Shown here piece by piece: positions 1 through 8,625 of a DNA stretch of 64,000 nt (its first letter is position 1; the number at the start of each line of letters is the position of its first letter). The position numbers and the translations under genes are program-made. The DNA is from Flavobacterium caseinilyticum (GTDB lineage Bacteria > Bacteroidota > Bacteroidia > Flavobacteriales > Flavobacteriaceae), in assembly GCF_004349085.1 (NCBI RefSeq), contig NZ_SMFM01000003.1, positions 224,269 through 288,268 of the forward strand. Reading direction: 5' to 3'. The notes beneath the pieces were generated by a model, which saw only the letters and a list, made by a program, of their open reading frames with translations, had not been told where the DNA came from and did no database searches.

Positions 1-1456
1 CGGTGAAGTCAAGCTGAATGTCTGTTTTTACAAAAGTCAAATTCCGTGGACCGTAATTTATCGTCGCATTTTTTACGTCGACATTTCCAATAAACAACGG
101 TTTTTGTATTTTTAAATCCACAATATCAAATTTAAATTCCAGATTCACTTTGGCCTGACCGTCAGAAAAATTCATAAATTCCTTATTGACGATTTCATTG
201 AGTCGCGCCACATTAAAATCTGATTTAAAACTTCCTGCCGCGGTTGTTTTTTCAAAATTGGAAATAATTCCAATTGGTATTGTAAAAGGAACCGTTTTAT
301 ATTTCCCGGAAAGGTTGCTTACCGTAATCGTGGAATTCACATCATTGCAACCAGCATCTTTTTTATATTGGTTGGTAAAACTGGCATCAAAACTGCAATC
401 CGAAATGATTCCGTCCGGTATCTTGAGCTCATTGTCTTTTATTTTAGTAGTCACCACAATTTCTGGATCGCCGGTGGCATTCATATCACCAATGATAGTA
501 CAATCCACATTTATTGGTTTTTTCAAGTCAAACTGATTGATTCGGCTGCTGATATTAGCACTCAACAATTCCGAAGCATCTTTCCATAAAATAGTGGTAC
601 TAATCGCAATATCAAAAGGAGAATAATTTTTATCTAAACTAAAATTCGCCTTAATATCGAATAACTCTTTGCCTATTTCGAGGTTTTTTGTAGTGACACT
701 AATTTGATTTTTTTGGTTCGAAAAGTCAACTTCCAAAACGCCTTCCACAATTTTATTCTTTATAAAACTTCCCCTGCGGGTATTAAAAGCCATATTTTTA
801 GCCAGCGTTTTCAAATGAAGCTTAGTGTGCCAATCCTCATCATCGAAAACTATTTTGCTTTTTAAAGCAATAATATTAAAATCAAATAGCTTATTTCCCA
901 GCTGATTTTCGGAGATGAAATGAACTTGGTCTAACACAATTTCATTGATAGAAGAAGTGGTCGAACTTTTTGATTTAACGCCTTTTGGTTTGGCTCTAAA
1001 GATGTTGGTATTAACAATGCCGTCCTTTCCCTTAAACAAATGCAAAGTGGCGTTCTGAATTTCGATTTTGCCTATGTTTATCTCATTTGAAAGCAAGTCC
1101 CAAAGATCGATACGAATCTCAATTTGTTCCGCTTTCAGAAGCGTGCGCTTGTGAACGGTCCATAAACTGTCTTTTAACTCTACTTGGCTTAACGCCAAAG
1201 TCATGTTGGGGAAACCCTTTAAAAATTTATATTTGATGTCGCCAATATCAATTGCACCGGTAATATTCTCGTTGATTTTTGCATTGATTCGGGTTATAAT
1301 TTCCGCTTTATTATTGTGAAAATAAAGTGCTAAAACAGCCGATGATATCATACTAAGGGCTACAAATCCCAAAAAGAAAAAACCAATTCTTTTGAGTATT
1401 TTACTGAAACTTGCTGTTTTGAAATATGTTTTTGCGCGCTGCCAAAATTGATTCAT
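1..1456 (-). CDS. AsmA-like family membrane protein (partial, runs off left edge)
   Basis: The reading frame opens at an ATG (MNQFWQRAK) at 1456 and stays open on the minus strand to the window edge, so the C-terminal part is missing. A single hydrophobic segment lies at about residues 23-45, preceded by a basic stretch, so the protein is probably anchored in the inner membrane by its N-terminus. The rest is a long periplasmic region with the beta-strand-rich pattern and early 'GAIDIGDIKYKFLKGFPNM' region typical of AsmA/DUF748-like proteins of Bacteroidota. AsmA-family proteins are linked to lipid transport and outer-membrane assembly; the exact role here is inferred from family only. It is divergent from the L,D-transpeptidase gene. 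No truncation or frameshift is visible in the part present. Confidence 0.72.
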   Translation of the reverse strand, partial: MNQFWQRAKTYFKTASFSKILKRIGFFFLGFVALSMISSAVLALYFHNNKAEIITRINAKINENITGAIDIGDIKYKFLKGFPNMTLALSQVELKDSLWTVHKRTLLKAEQIEIRIDLWDLLSNEINIGKIEIQNATLHLFKGKDGIVNTNIFRAKPKGVKSKSSTTSSINEIVLDQVHFISENQLGNKLFDFNIIALKSKIVFDDEDWHTKLHLKTLAKNMAFNTRRGSFIKNKIVEGVLEVDFSNQKNQISVTTKNLEIGKELFDIKANFSLDKNYSPFDIAISTTILWKDASELLSANISSRINQFDLKKPINVDCTIIGDMNATGDPEIVVTTKIKDNELKIPDGIISDCSFDASFTNQYKKDAGCNDVNSTITVSNLSGKYKTVPFTIPIGIISNFEKTTAAGSFKSDFNVARLNEIVNKEFMNFSDGQAKVNLEFKFDIVDLKIQKPLFIGNVDVKNATINYGPRNLTFVKTDIQLDFT

Positions 1457-1963
1457 GCGTACCCTTTTACTTTTTGAAATAAAGGTAGTATAAAAACTGG
1501 CTTTTCTGTTGCTTTCAAACTACAAATTGGAACTCGCTTTTACTGCTGGGTGATTTCGTAGAGTGGCATTTATGATCAAAAATCTGGAAAAACAGTAGCC
1601 TTATCTGCGACTTACAACACGCTCTAGAAAATAGTGATTGTAGCCTGCCCTAATCCACTGCTCTTCTAAAGGAAAAGATAAAAACAAAATAACATTTGCT
1701 TAATTCCAGACTATTTTTTTCATAATTTTTGGATTTTTGAAAATTTTTTAAACGCAAAAAAATCAAATAACAAGATAAAACAAAATCACAACTTGCTTGT
1801 TGATAGTGATTTACTGTTTTTTATAAAAAAAATACACCTTGATATTAAGCAGCTTTTATCAAACGGTACAAGCGTAGCCAATTGAAAACTGTTAATATGG
1901 CACTAGTTTTGCATTATTTTTGTAATATCTTCAATGAATTCTTTTCGATTAAAATGTTAACCT
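1457..1963. other. Intergenic region between divergent genes
   Basis: About 500 AT-rich bases separate the AsmA-like gene and the L,D-transpeptidase gene. TATTTTTG at 1915-1922 fits the -7 consensus TAnnTTTG for the rightward gene, but I see no good TTG at the matching -33 distance. No coding potential or repeat from the other families in this window was recognised. Confidence 0.4.
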
Positions 1964-3547
1964 ATGAAAAAATTAGTTTCACCTGTACTAATTATTGTTT
2001 TTACAATACTATTGACTGCTGTTTCTTGTAAAAAGAAAAATAATGTCCCAGAAAATCCTGGCAGTTCTGTTAATTTAGATAATGCCTCTTTCGACAGTAC
2101 GCAGGTTACTACTTTTTTTGAAAAGCATCCTAAGTTAAAAATGTATCAAGCTGATGTTGAAAAACTATATCGCAAACACCAATTTCATTACATCTGGTTT
2201 GATAAAGACGGCCTGAATGAATTTGCAGGAGTGTTATATACTAAAATCAACAATTTCGCACAGGAAGGCGTTCAAACTGTTATTCCTTACAGAGAAAAAA
2301 TTGATGCTATTTACGACGATACAGATGATATTCAAAAAGCAAATCTAGATATCGAGCTGCTAAGCTCCGCGCTATATTTTTTTTATGCCGACAAAGTGTA
2401 TGATGGAATCAGCACCCAAAAATCGCGGGATCTGGGATGGTTTTTGCCAAGAAAAAAACAATCTTATGTCAATTATTTAGATTCATTGCTGATCGATCCT
2501 TCATTAATTCACAAGGAAGAGAAAGGTGTCTTGAAGCAATATTATCTACTCAAAGATGCATTGCAGGAATACCGTGTCATTCAGCAAAAAGGCGGCTGGA
2601 AAACTATTGCACTGGATCCAAAAGTTAAATCCTACAAACCTGGAGATAGTTCGACAGCTATTGCGCAAATCAGAACCCGATTAATGGTGACCGGCGATGT
2701 TTCCCGCGATTCAAAAAGTGCGATTTATGACGCTGAACTGGAAACAGGAATTTTAAAATTCAAAAAACGAAGCGGCAACACCCTTAACAAAACAATCCTG
2801 CCGGAACACATCAGATATATGAATGTTTCCGTAGCTGAACGTATTAAAACCATTATGGTCAATATGGAACGCTCGCGTTGGATTTCTAATGACATTTCTA
2901 AATCTAAAGAATTAATTATCGTTAATATTCCTGCTTATGAATTGACGTTTTTCAGAAATGGAGAACCTGAATTAATTTCTAAAGTTGTGGTGGGGAAAGT
3001 TTTACACAAGACGGTGATCTTTAGCGCCCCGATGAAACATATCGTATTCAGACCGTATTGGAATGTTCCCAAAAGTATTTTAGATAATGAAATACTGCCA
3101 GCCATTGAAAAGAACCCTAATTACCTGGAAGAACATGACATGGAATGGAAAGACGATTACGTAAGACAAAGACCCGGACCAGAAAATTCATTAGGATTGG
3201 TCAAGTTTTTATTTCCAAATTCGAATGCTATTTATTTACATGACACACCCTCCAAAAGTTTATTTGGCAAAGAAGACCGTGCTTTCAGTCACGGCTGTAT
3301 ACGTGTGGCCAGACCAAAAGACTTGGCGAATGCGATCATGAAAAACGATAAAAAATGGAATCCTGAAAGAATAGAAACTACGATGAACGGTGACGAGGAA
3401 TATTGGTACACGTTAAAGAATAAAATTCCCGTTTATATTGGTTATTTTACTGCTTGGGTAAGTGATGATGGTGTTGTGCATTTTTATGAAGATGTATACA
3501 AAAGAGATGGAGCCCTAGCTTCCTTACTATTTCAAAATCAAGCATAG
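1964..3547 (+). CDS. L,D-transpeptidase (YkuD family) lipoprotein
   Basis: This 527-residue protein has a lipoprotein signal peptide ending in the lipobox AVSC (Cys22), so it should be lipid-anchored in the envelope. A probable peptidoglycan-binding region lies around residues 225-290. The C-terminal YkuD catalytic domain carries the signature SHGCIRVARP, with His443 and nucleophile Cys445. Family members form 3-3 (meso-DAP to meso-DAP) crosslinks in peptidoglycan or attach proteins to it. The length and the N-terminal extension match the large YcbB-like group rather than minimal YkuD. ATG at 1964 is supported by the signal peptide. The gene is monocistronic and ends in a hairpin shared with the convergent HPF gene. 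Confidence 0.9.
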   Translation: MKKLVSPVLIIVFTILLTAVSCKKKNNVPENPGSSVNLDNASFDSTQVTTFFEKHPKLKMYQADVEKLYRKHQFHYIWFDKDGLNEFAGVLYTKINNFAQEGVQTVIPYREKIDAIYDDTDDIQKANLDIELLSSALYFFYADKVYDGISTQKSRDLGWFLPRKKQSYVNYLDSLLIDPSLIHKEEKGVLKQYYLLKDALQEYRVIQQKGGWKTIALDPKVKSYKPGDSSTAIAQIRTRLMVTGDVSRDSKSAIYDAELETGILKFKKRSGNTLNKTILPEHIRYMNVSVAERIKTIMVNMERSRWISNDISKSKELIIVNIPAYELTFFRNGEPELISKVVVGKVLHKTVIFSAPMKHIVFRPYWNVPKSILDNEILPAIEKNPNYLEEHDMEWKDDYVRQRPGPENSLGLVKFLFPNSNAIYLHDTPSKSLFGKEDRAFSHGCIRVARPKDLANAIMKNDKKWNPERIETTMNGDEEYWYTLKNKIPVYIGYFTAWVSDDGVVHFYEDVYKRDGALASLLFQNQA

Positions 3548-3570
3548 ACCGATTCAAAAGAATCAGAAGC

Positions 3571-3616
3571 AAAAAAAAATGACACTGTCTTTATTCGACA
3601 ATGTCATTTTTTTTTG
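3571..3616. terminator. Bidirectional hairpin terminator between ldt and hpf
   Basis: An AATGACACTGTC arm pairs with GACAATGTCATT (one C/A mismatch) around a seven-base loop. It has an A-run on the left and a T-run on the right, so it can terminate in both directions. It sits between the convergent genes ending at 3547 and 3639. Confidence 0.8.
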
Positions 3617-3638
3617 GTATTTCCCAAAAGACAACGAT

Positions 3639-3953
3639 TTAATAGGTTTTCTTTTTTTCGAAAGTTGTTTCTAATACTTTTTTGATTTTATCCAAGGCAC
3701 CGTGAAAGGCTTTTTCGGTAGTATCGGCATGATTTGTAACGGCCACAGGCTGCATATTATTTGGTCTTGCTTCGATCAGGCATCGTTTGTCGTTGACTCC
3801 GAACTTATCACTGTTTTCGTCTGCAAGATGCACTTCTAAACGTGTTATTTTATCTTCAAAACGTGCTAAAGTTGTTGCTATTTCATCCGCTATATACGCT
3901 TTCAAACGTGCGTTTCCTTCTACATTGTTGTCTGTGTTGATTTGTACTGTCAT
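3639..3953 (-). CDS. Short HPF/RaiA-family ribosome hibernation factor
   Basis: The protein is 104 residues long and matches the short sigma-54 modulation/HPF-RaiA fold throughout. Features include an early 'TDNNVEGNARLKAYI', the central 'RLEVHLADEN' beta strand, 'CLIEARP', and the C-terminal helix 'AFHGALDKIKKVLETT' with a basic tail. Family members bind the decoding region of the 30S subunit and stabilise inactive 70S or 100S ribosomes in stationary phase. There is no long-form C-terminal dimerisation domain. The gene is convergent with the L,D-transpeptidase gene and stands alone. Confidence 0.85.
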   Translation of the reverse strand: MTVQINTDNNVEGNARLKAYIADEIATTLARFEDKITRLEVHLADENSDKFGVNDKRCLIEARPNNMQPVAVTNHADTTEKAFHGALDKIKKVLETTFEKKKTY

Positions 3954-4186
3954 ATTTTTATTTATTTAATGTTCACTTTCAAATTTACCGATTGCAGTAC
4001 AAAAAAACGACTGAATTAATAAAACATTGGGAAATAAAAGAAAGAAATTTTGGTATTTAGGAAGGGAATGGATTCTGGTTTCAAGTTCAGGATTGTCTTT
4101 CCTGATTTTGTCTCGAAATAATTTCGGATTGGATTTTACTAACACAATCCTCCAGATTTTTTATAGTACTAGAGCAGTTCTTTTTT

Positions 4187-4213
4187 TGTCATTCCGACGA
4201 AGGAGGAATCTCA
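4187..4213 (+). repeat. REP-like element, copy 1
   Basis: The element TTGTCATTCCGACGAAGGAG followed by GAATCTCA contains the last codons and stop (TGA) of the GIY-YIG gene read on the minus strand. A nearly identical copy in opposite orientation lies at 4661-4688, so the two form an inverted pair about 450 bp apart, around the GIY-YIG gene. Confidence 0.75.
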
Positions 4214-4536
4214 TTATCCTTTATAAAATAGGGGTTCAAAAATTCAAAATTGTGATTGAAGGAACGTATTAAATCTAACTTCTTATCTCTTCGCCAACCC
4301 TTGATTTCTTTTTCTCTGGCAATGGCGAGTTGAACCCAAGTAAACTTTTCATAATAAACTAGAAACTCAACATTATATTTTGATGCGAAAGTCTTGTTCC
4401 CATTAATAAAATTTTGCTCATGTTGTTGTAATCTCACTTTAAGATTATTAGTAATTCCAGTATAAAAAGTTGTCCGATACCTATTAGTAATAATGTAAAC
4501 ATAATAGGTATGACAGCCTTCTGTAAATTCAATCAT
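4189..4536 (-). CDS. GIY-YIG nuclease family protein (URI-type)
   Basis: The 115-residue protein has the GIY-YIG fold signature: 'YYVYIITN' then 'FYTGITNNLKVRLQQHE', with the catalytic-type Tyr, Arg and His, and the downstream 'REKEIKGWRRDKK' block with a conserved Glu typical of small stand-alone URI-domain proteins. Such proteins are predicted single-strand nucleases whose cellular role is mostly unknown. The last residues (IPPSSE) and the stop codon are supplied by a REP-like repeat, and an inverted copy lies 125 bp upstream of the start. This suggests that gene and repeats form one unit. The start could be a few codons further in, just before 'YYVYI'. Confidence is high for family, low for function. 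Confidence 0.85.
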   Translation of the reverse strand: MIEFTEGCHTYYVYIITNRYRTTFYTGITNNLKVRLQQHEQNFINGNKTFASKYNVEFLVYYEKFTWVQLAIAREKEIKGWRRDKKLDLIRSFNHNFEFLNPYFIKDNEIPPSSE

Positions 4537-4660
4537 GACTCCTGTTGTTTAAGTTATTCCTCAGGTTTCATAGACTAAGACAAGGTTATAAACCGCTGGA
4601 ATTAATCCATGAAATTCATTCTTTTTATACATTTTAAGATCAAAAGAGTTCTCATATTAT

Positions 4661-4688
4661 GTGATTCCTCCTGCGTCGGAATGACAAA
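4661..4688 (-). repeat. REP-like element, copy 2 (inverted relative to copy 1)
   Basis: Read on the minus strand this is TTGTCATTCCGACGCAGGAG followed by GAATCAC. It matches copy 1 at 4187-4213 at nearly every position, differing in the centre and at the right end. It lies upstream of the GIY-YIG gene in opposite orientation. Confidence 0.72.
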
Positions 4689-4778
4689 TCGCACCTATTA
4701 CGTCTCTTTTATCCAGTAAGTTTGTTATCTCGACGAAACAGAGATTAGACAAGTAACTACGCAAGATAAGTAGATTAA

Positions 4779-7700
4779 TTATCCAATTGACATTTTAGCA
4801 GATTCTTTCCAAAGATAATTCGGCATCGGCTCACTAAGTTCCCATTTGATATTCATTGGTTTTTCTCCTTCATTTTCTTTAAAATTTCCTTCTCCTATAA
4901 AAACATATCCCATAGTATTTCCCTTTTCATCATTTGATTTTTCTCTAATGAAAAGTAAAATCTTTTTATCATTTTCTTGATGTTTTATATATGATAAACC
5001 TCTACCAATATCTGGTCTTGAGGAATTTTGACTTTGCCAATGAAACATAGTTTCACTAATTGCATAATCATCATACATTGTAGTTGGAGAAAAATTTTCC
5101 TCTGATTTAATTAAATTAATGAAAAGTAATTCTGTATTTAAACCAACATTCTCTGCTACACCTTCTCGACTTGGTGATTTTCTATCAAAAGTACTTAGAC
5201 CAAAAGCGGCTAAAATTTGATCTCTTGTGTAACGAGCATGTAATTTCAAAGGCTGGTTGTATGGCAATTGGATATCAATTTCTTTGAAATCAACTTTGTC
5301 AATTAATAATTCTAATACTTCAATAATCTCTTTTACTAAAACTTTATTATTGTTAATTGCTTTAATACTTTTTTCTAAAGAATCAAAACCCCCAGCACTT
5401 TGCCAAACATCATAATGTAGCATTAACAACATAGCTTTTCCATTCTCATTGAAATCATTAAAATTAATTTCAAATCCTTGCTTCGCTATTCTAAGAATAA
5501 AGTTAAAATAACTTGTTGAGTTTGTAGAAAGCCATTTATTGCTTATTGCAGAATAAATTTGTTTTTCATTAATGTTCTCAAAATCTTCAATTACTCCGGC
5601 TCTTTGACATAATCTCGACCAATTATCTTTTTTGTAAATCGTTTCAATTGAAATATGATTTAATTCAATAAAATTATTTAATGTTAGAGGCAGACTAGTT
5701 TGATGTTGAAAATTTCTAATTTTAGTTATCAGTTGATTTACATTCAATGATGTTGCTTTTCGAATGTTTTCAAGAATAGTTACTTTCGTCTTTTTCTCTA
5801 AAACTATAGAGCATCCCAATGGTAAATGTGGAAAATCATCTTCAATTTCTTTTTGAACCGAAGTTGTTGTTTTTCCAATTAACGCTCTAAACTTACTTTC
5901 AAAATCATATTCAGGTCTTGAATTCCCGACAAAATCTAGAACTGTCAAACAATCTTTTCCTTCTGACAAACGTAATCCACGTCCTAATTGTTGAAGAAAA
6001 ACCGTCAAACTTTCTGTTGGCCTTAAAAACAAAACTGTATCAATTTCGGGTATATCTACACCTTCATTAAAAATATCAACAACAAATAAATAATTGAATT
6101 CTTTTTTCTTGAATTGTTCTCTAATTCTATCTCGCTCACTAGAATTTTTAGCCGTTAAACATTCTGCTTTTAATCCTGATAAATTAAATTTTTCAGCCAT
6201 AAAAGAGGCATGTTCAATTGTCACACAAAATCCAATTGCTCGAACATCATTTATATCATTTGTATACTTATCAAGATTGCTAATTATCTCTCCAACTCGA
6301 ATATTATTTTTTGTATATAAGCTCGTTAATTCACTTGCTACATACTTCCCTTTTTCCCATTTTACATTAGTTAAATCTATACTATCAGTAATACCGAAAT
6401 ATTGAAATGGACTTAATAATTTTTTATTTAATGCTTCTGGAAGTCTAATTTCAGCAGCTATACGATTACAGAAATCTTCTAATATGTTTTCATTATCCAT
6501 TCTTTCAGGAGTTGCTGTCAATCCTAAAAGCACTTGTGGTTTGAAATAATTTATTATTGGTCTATAAGTCGATGCCGAAATATGATGCACTTCATCAACA
6601 ATTATAAAGTCATAATATTCAGGGGTTAGAGTAATATCTTTTAATCTATTATTTAAAGTTTGAACCGAGGCAAAAACATATTCATTAGAATTTGGTTCCA
6701 TTCCATCAACCCATAAATCTCCAAAATTATTATCTTTTAAAACTCCTCGAAATGTTGCTTGTGCTTGTTGCAAAATTTCTTTTCTATGAGCCACAAAAAG
6801 TAACTTTGATGATTTATTATTACTTCTAAAATTTTTATAATCAAATGCAGAAATAACTGTTTTTCCAGTTCCTGTAGCGGCTACTATAAGATTTCTATAT
6901 CTATTATGAACCGTTCTTTCAACTTCTAATTTTTCAAGTATTTCATTTTGATAATGAAACGGTTTTATATCAAAATAAGATGTTGTAAAAGTGTATTCTT
7001 TTGAAAACTTGCCCTGTTTTAAAGCTTCGACTAATTTTACAGAATGAATATTTTTATTATATAATTCAAATTCAGTATTTTGCCAGTATGCCTCAAATGT
7101 TTTCTTGAATTTATCAATTATATGCCCCACTTCTTTAGTCGTCACTTTTAAATTCCACTCTAAACCATCCGTTAAAGCAGAACGGGAAAAATTAGAAGAA
7201 CCGATATATGCCGTATGAAAACCTGTGTTTCTTTGAAACAAATAGGCTTTTGCATGCAATCTTTCATTACCTGTATTGTAGGAAACTTTTACTTCCGTAT
7301 TTTCTAAAGAAGCTAAAAACTCCACTGCTTTAGCATCTGTAGCTCCAATATAAGTAGTTGTAATTACTCTTAATTTTCCTCCACGACTCGTAAACTCTCT
7401 AAGTTCACGTTCTAGAATCCTAATTCCTTTCCATTTGATAAAAGAAACTAATAAGTCAATTCTATCTGAAGATAAAATCTCTTTTCTCAATTCACTTTCA
7501 AGAGTTGTCCCTGAATTTCCACCTGTAAAAAGTTCACTGTGAATCAATCTTGTGTAAGGAGTAATTTCTTTTAAATGCAAATCCAAATCAGTGAAATGAG
7601 CATCCACTTTTGTAAAAACAGCTTTTAGAATTTTACCTTCTGTTTCTATTAGATCATCCTCAAACTCTTCTTTTTTTAATTCTTCTTTCAGAAATAAAAT

Positions 7701-7919
7701 AATCTTATTAGCGATCTCTATTTGTGTCTCTACAACATCATCACCCTTAATTAAAGTGAAAGCATGTTTAATTGTTTTACCGATATGTTGCGATAATAAT
7801 TGAGCAGCTTCGGCTTTATCAATTGAAGTTTTCTTAACCTGAAAAGTATCTTTATCTAATTCGTTTATTTTAAAGTTGATTAGTTTAGTAACTAATTCCT
7901 CATACAGTCCTTGGTTCAT
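4779..7919 (-). CDS. PLD-like nuclease / SF2 (DEAD/DEAH) helicase / DUF3427 fusion protein
   Basis: This 1046-residue protein has three recognisable parts. Residues about 130-285 form a phospholipase-D-like nuclease domain with an HxK motif (LHAKAYLF, His222 and Lys224) and GSSNFSRSAL after it. Residues about 315-665 form an SF2 helicase core: Walker A AATGTGKT (347-354), DEVHH (442-446), LTATP (467-471) and motif VI QQLGRGLRL (643-651). The remainder fits the DUF3427-type C-terminus, including RYTRDQILAAFG. It probably uses ATP to move on or remodel nucleic acid while the PLD domain cuts; substrate unknown. Its ATG overlaps the stop of the upstream Nudix gene (ATGA), so the two are translationally coupled. 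The local sequence is noticeably AT-rich compared with flanking housekeeping genes. The architecture resembles helicase-nuclease effectors of defence islands, but a repair role is also possible. Confidence 0.88.
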   Translation of the reverse strand: MNQGLYEELVTKLINFKINELDKDTFQVKKTSIDKAEAAQLLSQHIGKTIKHAFTLIKGDDVVETQIEIANKIILFLKEELKKEEFEDDLIETEGKILKAVFTKVDAHFTDLDLHLKEITPYTRLIHSELFTGGNSGTTLESELRKEILSSDRIDLLVSFIKWKGIRILERELREFTSRGGKLRVITTTYIGATDAKAVEFLASLENTEVKVSYNTGNERLHAKAYLFQRNTGFHTAYIGSSNFSRSALTDGLEWNLKVTTKEVGHIIDKFKKTFEAYWQNTEFELYNKNIHSVKLVEALKQGKFSKEYTFTTSYFDIKPFHYQNEILEKLEVERTVHNRYRNLIVAATGTGKTVISAFDYKNFRSNNKSSKLLFVAHRKEILQQAQATFRGVLKDNNFGDLWVDGMEPNSNEYVFASVQTLNNRLKDITLTPEYYDFIIVDEVHHISASTYRPIINYFKPQVLLGLTATPERMDNENILEDFCNRIAAEIRLPEALNKKLLSPFQYFGITDSIDLTNVKWEKGKYVASELTSLYTKNNIRVGEIISNLDKYTNDINDVRAIGFCVTIEHASFMAEKFNLSGLKAECLTAKNSSERDRIREQFKKKEFNYLFVVDIFNEGVDIPEIDTVLFLRPTESLTVFLQQLGRGLRLSEGKDCLTVLDFVGNSRPEYDFESKFRALIGKTTTSVQKEIEDDFPHLPLGCSIVLEKKTKVTILENIRKATSLNVNQLITKIRNFQHQTSLPLTLNNFIELNHISIETIYKKDNWSRLCQRAGVIEDFENINEKQIYSAISNKWLSTNSTSYFNFILRIAKQGFEINFNDFNENGKAMLLMLHYDVWQSAGGFDSLEKSIKAINNNKVLVKEIIEVLELLIDKVDFKEIDIQLPYNQPLKLHARYTRDQILAAFGLSTFDRKSPSREGVAENVGLNTELLFINLIKSEENFSPTTMYDDYAISETMFHWQSQNSSRPDIGRGLSYIKHQENDKKILLFIREKSNDEKGNTMGYVFIGEGNFKENEGEKPMNIKWELSEPMPNYLWKESAKMSIG

Positions 7920-8311
7920 AATTCGAGTTTTAAAAATTCTTCAACGATTGGCAAATCTGCTTCTGCCCAATCAAGACTTAATAGTTCTACTTTTTCTAAT
8001 AACTTGTAATCTTTATGCTCTGCCAATCTAATTTCACCATGAATATATTTTGCTATAAAAGGAATTAAATTAATTTTAAAAACTCCGTAATCATAAATGC
8101 TACTAGAAAGCTTTTTTATAACTTCAATATCTATGTTTATCTCCTCTTTAATTTCTCTTTTAACACAATCTATTTCAGTCTCGTTTTCTTCTAACTTTCC
8201 TCCTGGAAATTCCCATTTCAAAGGCAATTTCATTTTATCACTTCGTTGAGCAACTAAAATTTTATTCTCAATTAAGATAATGGCACAAGTGACGTTTACA
8301 ATGTTTGACAT
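7916..8311 (-). CDS. Nudix hydrolase (MutT-like NTP pyrophosphohydrolase)
   Basis: The 131-residue protein contains a complete Nudix box (G-x5-E-x7-REIKEEINI) at about residues 37-60, preceded by 'AQRSDKMKLPLKWEFPGGKLEE'-type sequence. This pattern is typical of MutT/NTP pyrophosphohydrolases that remove oxidised or non-canonical nucleotides, but substrate cannot be read from sequence. It is the first gene of a two-gene operon; its TGA overlaps the ATG of the PLD-helicase gene by four bases. Such pairing implies that both proteins act together, for example nucleotide handling plus nucleic acid cleavage, but this is inference. Confidence 0.88.
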   Translation of the reverse strand: MSNIVNVTCAIILIENKILVAQRSDKMKLPLKWEFPGGKLEENETEIDCVKREIKEEINIDIEVIKKLSSSIYDYGVFKINLIPFIAKYIHGEIRLAEHKDYKLLEKVELLSLDWAEADLPIVEEFLKLEL

Positions 8312-8396
8312 TTTATGAATAATTATAAAAAAGTAAAGTTTAATTGTACGAAAGATAGTCTGTTTTATATCAATATTAAAAAACTAACTGACAAAA

Positions 8397-8424
8397 AAAA
8401 CGCTACTCTTTCGAATAGCGTTTT
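8397..8424. terminator. Hairpin terminator (copy 1 of an identical pair)
   Basis: AAAACGCTA and TAGCGTTTT form a perfect stem with a ten-base loop, flanked by A and T runs. On the minus strand it would end transcripts of the prolyl oligopeptidase gene. The same 28 bases recur exactly at 12273-12300. Confidence 0.75.
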
Positions 8425-8444
8425 TTGAATTTCTTATCAATTTA

Positions 8445-8612
8445 TGATGTGATTGCCACGTTCCTCGCAATTACAATCGTCTGAGGAATCGAATGCCCTA
8501 GCCCTGATGGGAACGGCATCCTTTTCCTTCCGCCACTTTCGGCGGAGGAAAAGATACAGTGTACAGCAGGAAATAGCTCCTCCCTTCGACTGCGCTCAGG
8601 GTAAAATCCTTA
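8445..8612. repeat. Composite block of dispersed repeats, including structured repeat copy A1
   Basis: Three repeat-like pieces are packed together just after the prolyl oligopeptidase stop. First comes a GATTGCCACGTTCCTCGCAA element. Next is copy A1 of a structured repeat (8499-8582, read on the minus strand from GGAGCTATTTCCTGCTGT to CATCAGGGCTA). Last is a palindromic CTTCGACTGCGCTCAGGG piece (8584-8602). In A1 the arms CTTTTCCTTCCGCC and GGCGGAGGAAAAG pair. Related copies are at 30238-30316 and 56745-56830. No gene is present; an open frame across the block on the plus strand is made of repeat sequence. Confidence 0.7.
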
Positions 8613-8625
8613 CCTACAATTGTTG

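Noticed and set aside
4027..4272. Open reading frame of 81 codons on the plus strand
   Set aside because: Composition is not protein-like and it runs through a repeat into the GIY-YIG gene on the other strand.
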